A model generated the notes under the pieces. That model searched no databases. It saw only the letters and a program-made list of their open reading frames with translations, and was not told the DNA's origin. From the NCBI RefSeq assembly GCF_018129965.1, contig NZ_JAFCKW010000006.1, positions 124,001 through 188,000 of the forward strand: 64,000 bases of DNA, in the 5' to 3' direction. This DNA is from Bradyrhizobium diazoefficiens. Lineage in GTDB: Bacteria > Pseudomonadota > Alphaproteobacteria > Rhizobiales > Xanthobacteraceae. The position numbers were made by a program, and so were the translations under genes. Shown in pieces: positions 63,327-64,000 of the stretch (within the stretch, counting starts at the first letter, position 1; the number at the start of each line of letters is the position of its first letter).

Positions 63327-64000
63327 TGGCGCAGGCGCCCATCCAGTTTGACCGCGCCTCGGGGACCCTGGAAGGGGCCGGCCCGTGGGAGCGGACGGCT
63401 GCCTTGGCGCTGGCGACGGGGGCGAAGATCTCGTCGCATTTCTCGCACATGGGCTACATCGCCTGTGCCAATCTGCTGCGCAAGACGCTGCCCGAGCGCA
63501 ACATCGCGATCAGACTCAATCCCGACGCCGTGTTCGAATTTCCCTACGGGGACGGCTACTGGAGCAAGCTGCTCGACCGCACCTATCATTACGAACACGA
63601 ACTGCAATTGCTGTTCGCCGACTCGATCGACGTCGACTACACGCTGCTCGATTGCGGCGCCAACTACGGCTACTGGTCGGTGCTGGTCTCGAGCAGGCCT
63701 TTCGGCGCGCACAAGGCGATCGCGATCGAGCCGTCGGGGCAGAACTATCCGAAGCTTGCCAATAACGCCCGCGTGAACGCTGGCCGCTTCGAAACCATGA
63801 AATGCGCGATCGGGGCGGCCCGCGGTACCGCGCGGCTGTCGGGCACAAAGCACGAGGCCTTCAGCATCGCCGGCGACGTAGCCGCGGGCGGAGAAGAAGT
63901 GCCGGTTCTCGCGCTCGACAATCTGATCGACGACGGCAAGGTCGCAGCCACCGGCAAGTATCTGATCAAGCTCGACGTCGAAGGCGTCGAGATCGAGGCG
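63326..64000 (+). CDS. FkbM family methyltransferase (3' end outside window), coupled to nuoD
   Basis: 225 codons are visible, no stop before the window end. ATG 63326 shares a base with the nuoD stop. FkbM/SAM motifs: YTLLDCGANYGYWSVLVSSRPFG (about 108-130), AIAIEPSGQNYPKLANNARVN and YLIKLDVEGVEIEA at the edge. N-terminal 90 residues (HFSHMGYIACANLLRKTLPERNI, VFEFPYGDGYWSKLLDRTYHYE) precede the domain. It is not a Complex I subunit; nuoE would be expected here. A glycan or protein O-methyltransferase is the general family role. Confidence 0.85.
   Translation, partial: MAQAPIQFDRASGTLEGAGPWERTAALALATGAKISSHFSHMGYIACANLLRKTLPERNIAIRLNPDAVFEFPYGDGYWSKLLDRTYHYEHELQLLFADSIDVDYTLLDCGANYGYWSVLVSSRPFGAHKAIAIEPSGQNYPKLANNARVNAGRFETMKCAIGAARGTARLSGTKHEAFSIAGDVAAGGEEVPVLALDNLIDDGKVAATGKYLIKLDVEGVEIEA

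Overview
The window is high-GC alphaproteobacterial chromosome, most likely Bradyrhizobium or a close Nitrobacteraceae relative. The evidence is gene content (nuo, glnB-glnA, tig-clpP-clpX-lon, rplM-rpsI, MetY, COX15-type ctaA), Omp25/31-type porin, strong GC bias at third codon positions, and several families of short palindromic intergenic repeats of the kind scattered through Bradyrhizobium genomes. No phage, transposase, integrase, CRISPR array or rRNA was seen. There are three tRNAs: Leu(UAG), Val(UAC) and Asp(GUC).

Layout. 1-3.7 kb: truncated acetamidase/formamidase, a YdcF-type membrane protein, and a DUF169 plus saccharopine-dehydrogenase-like reductase pair. 3.8-13 kb: exopolysaccharide block with an O-antigen ligase-like polymerase, undecaprenyl-phosphate glucose-1-phosphate transferase, GT4 glycosyltransferase, Wzz/GumC co-polymerase with a degenerate kinase domain, FemAB/BioF2-like acyltransferase and a NodB-fold protein that has lost its metal ligands. 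13-26 kb: ctaA, metY, CoA-binding protein, crotonase-fold protein, thioesterase, rplM-rpsI, diguanylate cyclase, AI-2E family permease, class I glutamine amidotransferase-fold hydrolase and a DhlA-like haloalkane dehalogenase. 26-30.4 kb: glnB-glnA behind a candidate sigma-54 promoter, then the NAD(P)HX repair enzyme and a GNAT protein. 30.4-40 kb: a copper-site-less multicopper-oxidase-fold protein, tRNA-Leu, the proteostasis run tig-clpP-clpX-lon, a porin and tRNA-Val. 41-48 kb: heavy-metal efflux locus (CDF exporter, CzcA, CzcB, CzcC and a His/Cys-rich small protein). 48.5-56 kb: accessory sugar genes (GT2 plus ChbG deacetylase; PhyH dioxygenase - FkbM methyltransferase - GT2) around pepT and an HU protein with a basic tail, ending at tRNA-Asp. 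56-60 kb: MFS transporter and Rieske oxygenase, divergent from a MarR regulator across a palindromic operator candidate. 60.5-64 kb: nuoABCD followed, with stop/start overlap, by an FkbM-type methyltransferase gene cut by the window end.

How the parts work together. The EPS block supplies lipid-linked initiation (5206-6753), chain extension (6869-8002), chain-length control (8204-10504) and polymerisation (3782-5041), plus two possible modifying or accessory proteins. glnB-glnA is the nitrogen-sensing and ammonia-assimilation pair. CzcCBA spans the envelope while the CDF protein loads the periplasm. The most interesting signals are loss of catalytic residues in otherwise well-preserved folds (NodB-like, BY-kinase-like, multicopper-oxidase-like, crotonase-like), the methyltransferase gene coupled to nuoD, the PhyH-FkbM-GT2 overlapping cluster beside tRNA-Asp, and the MarR operator candidate. 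Functions are inferred from motifs read by eye; no searches were run.
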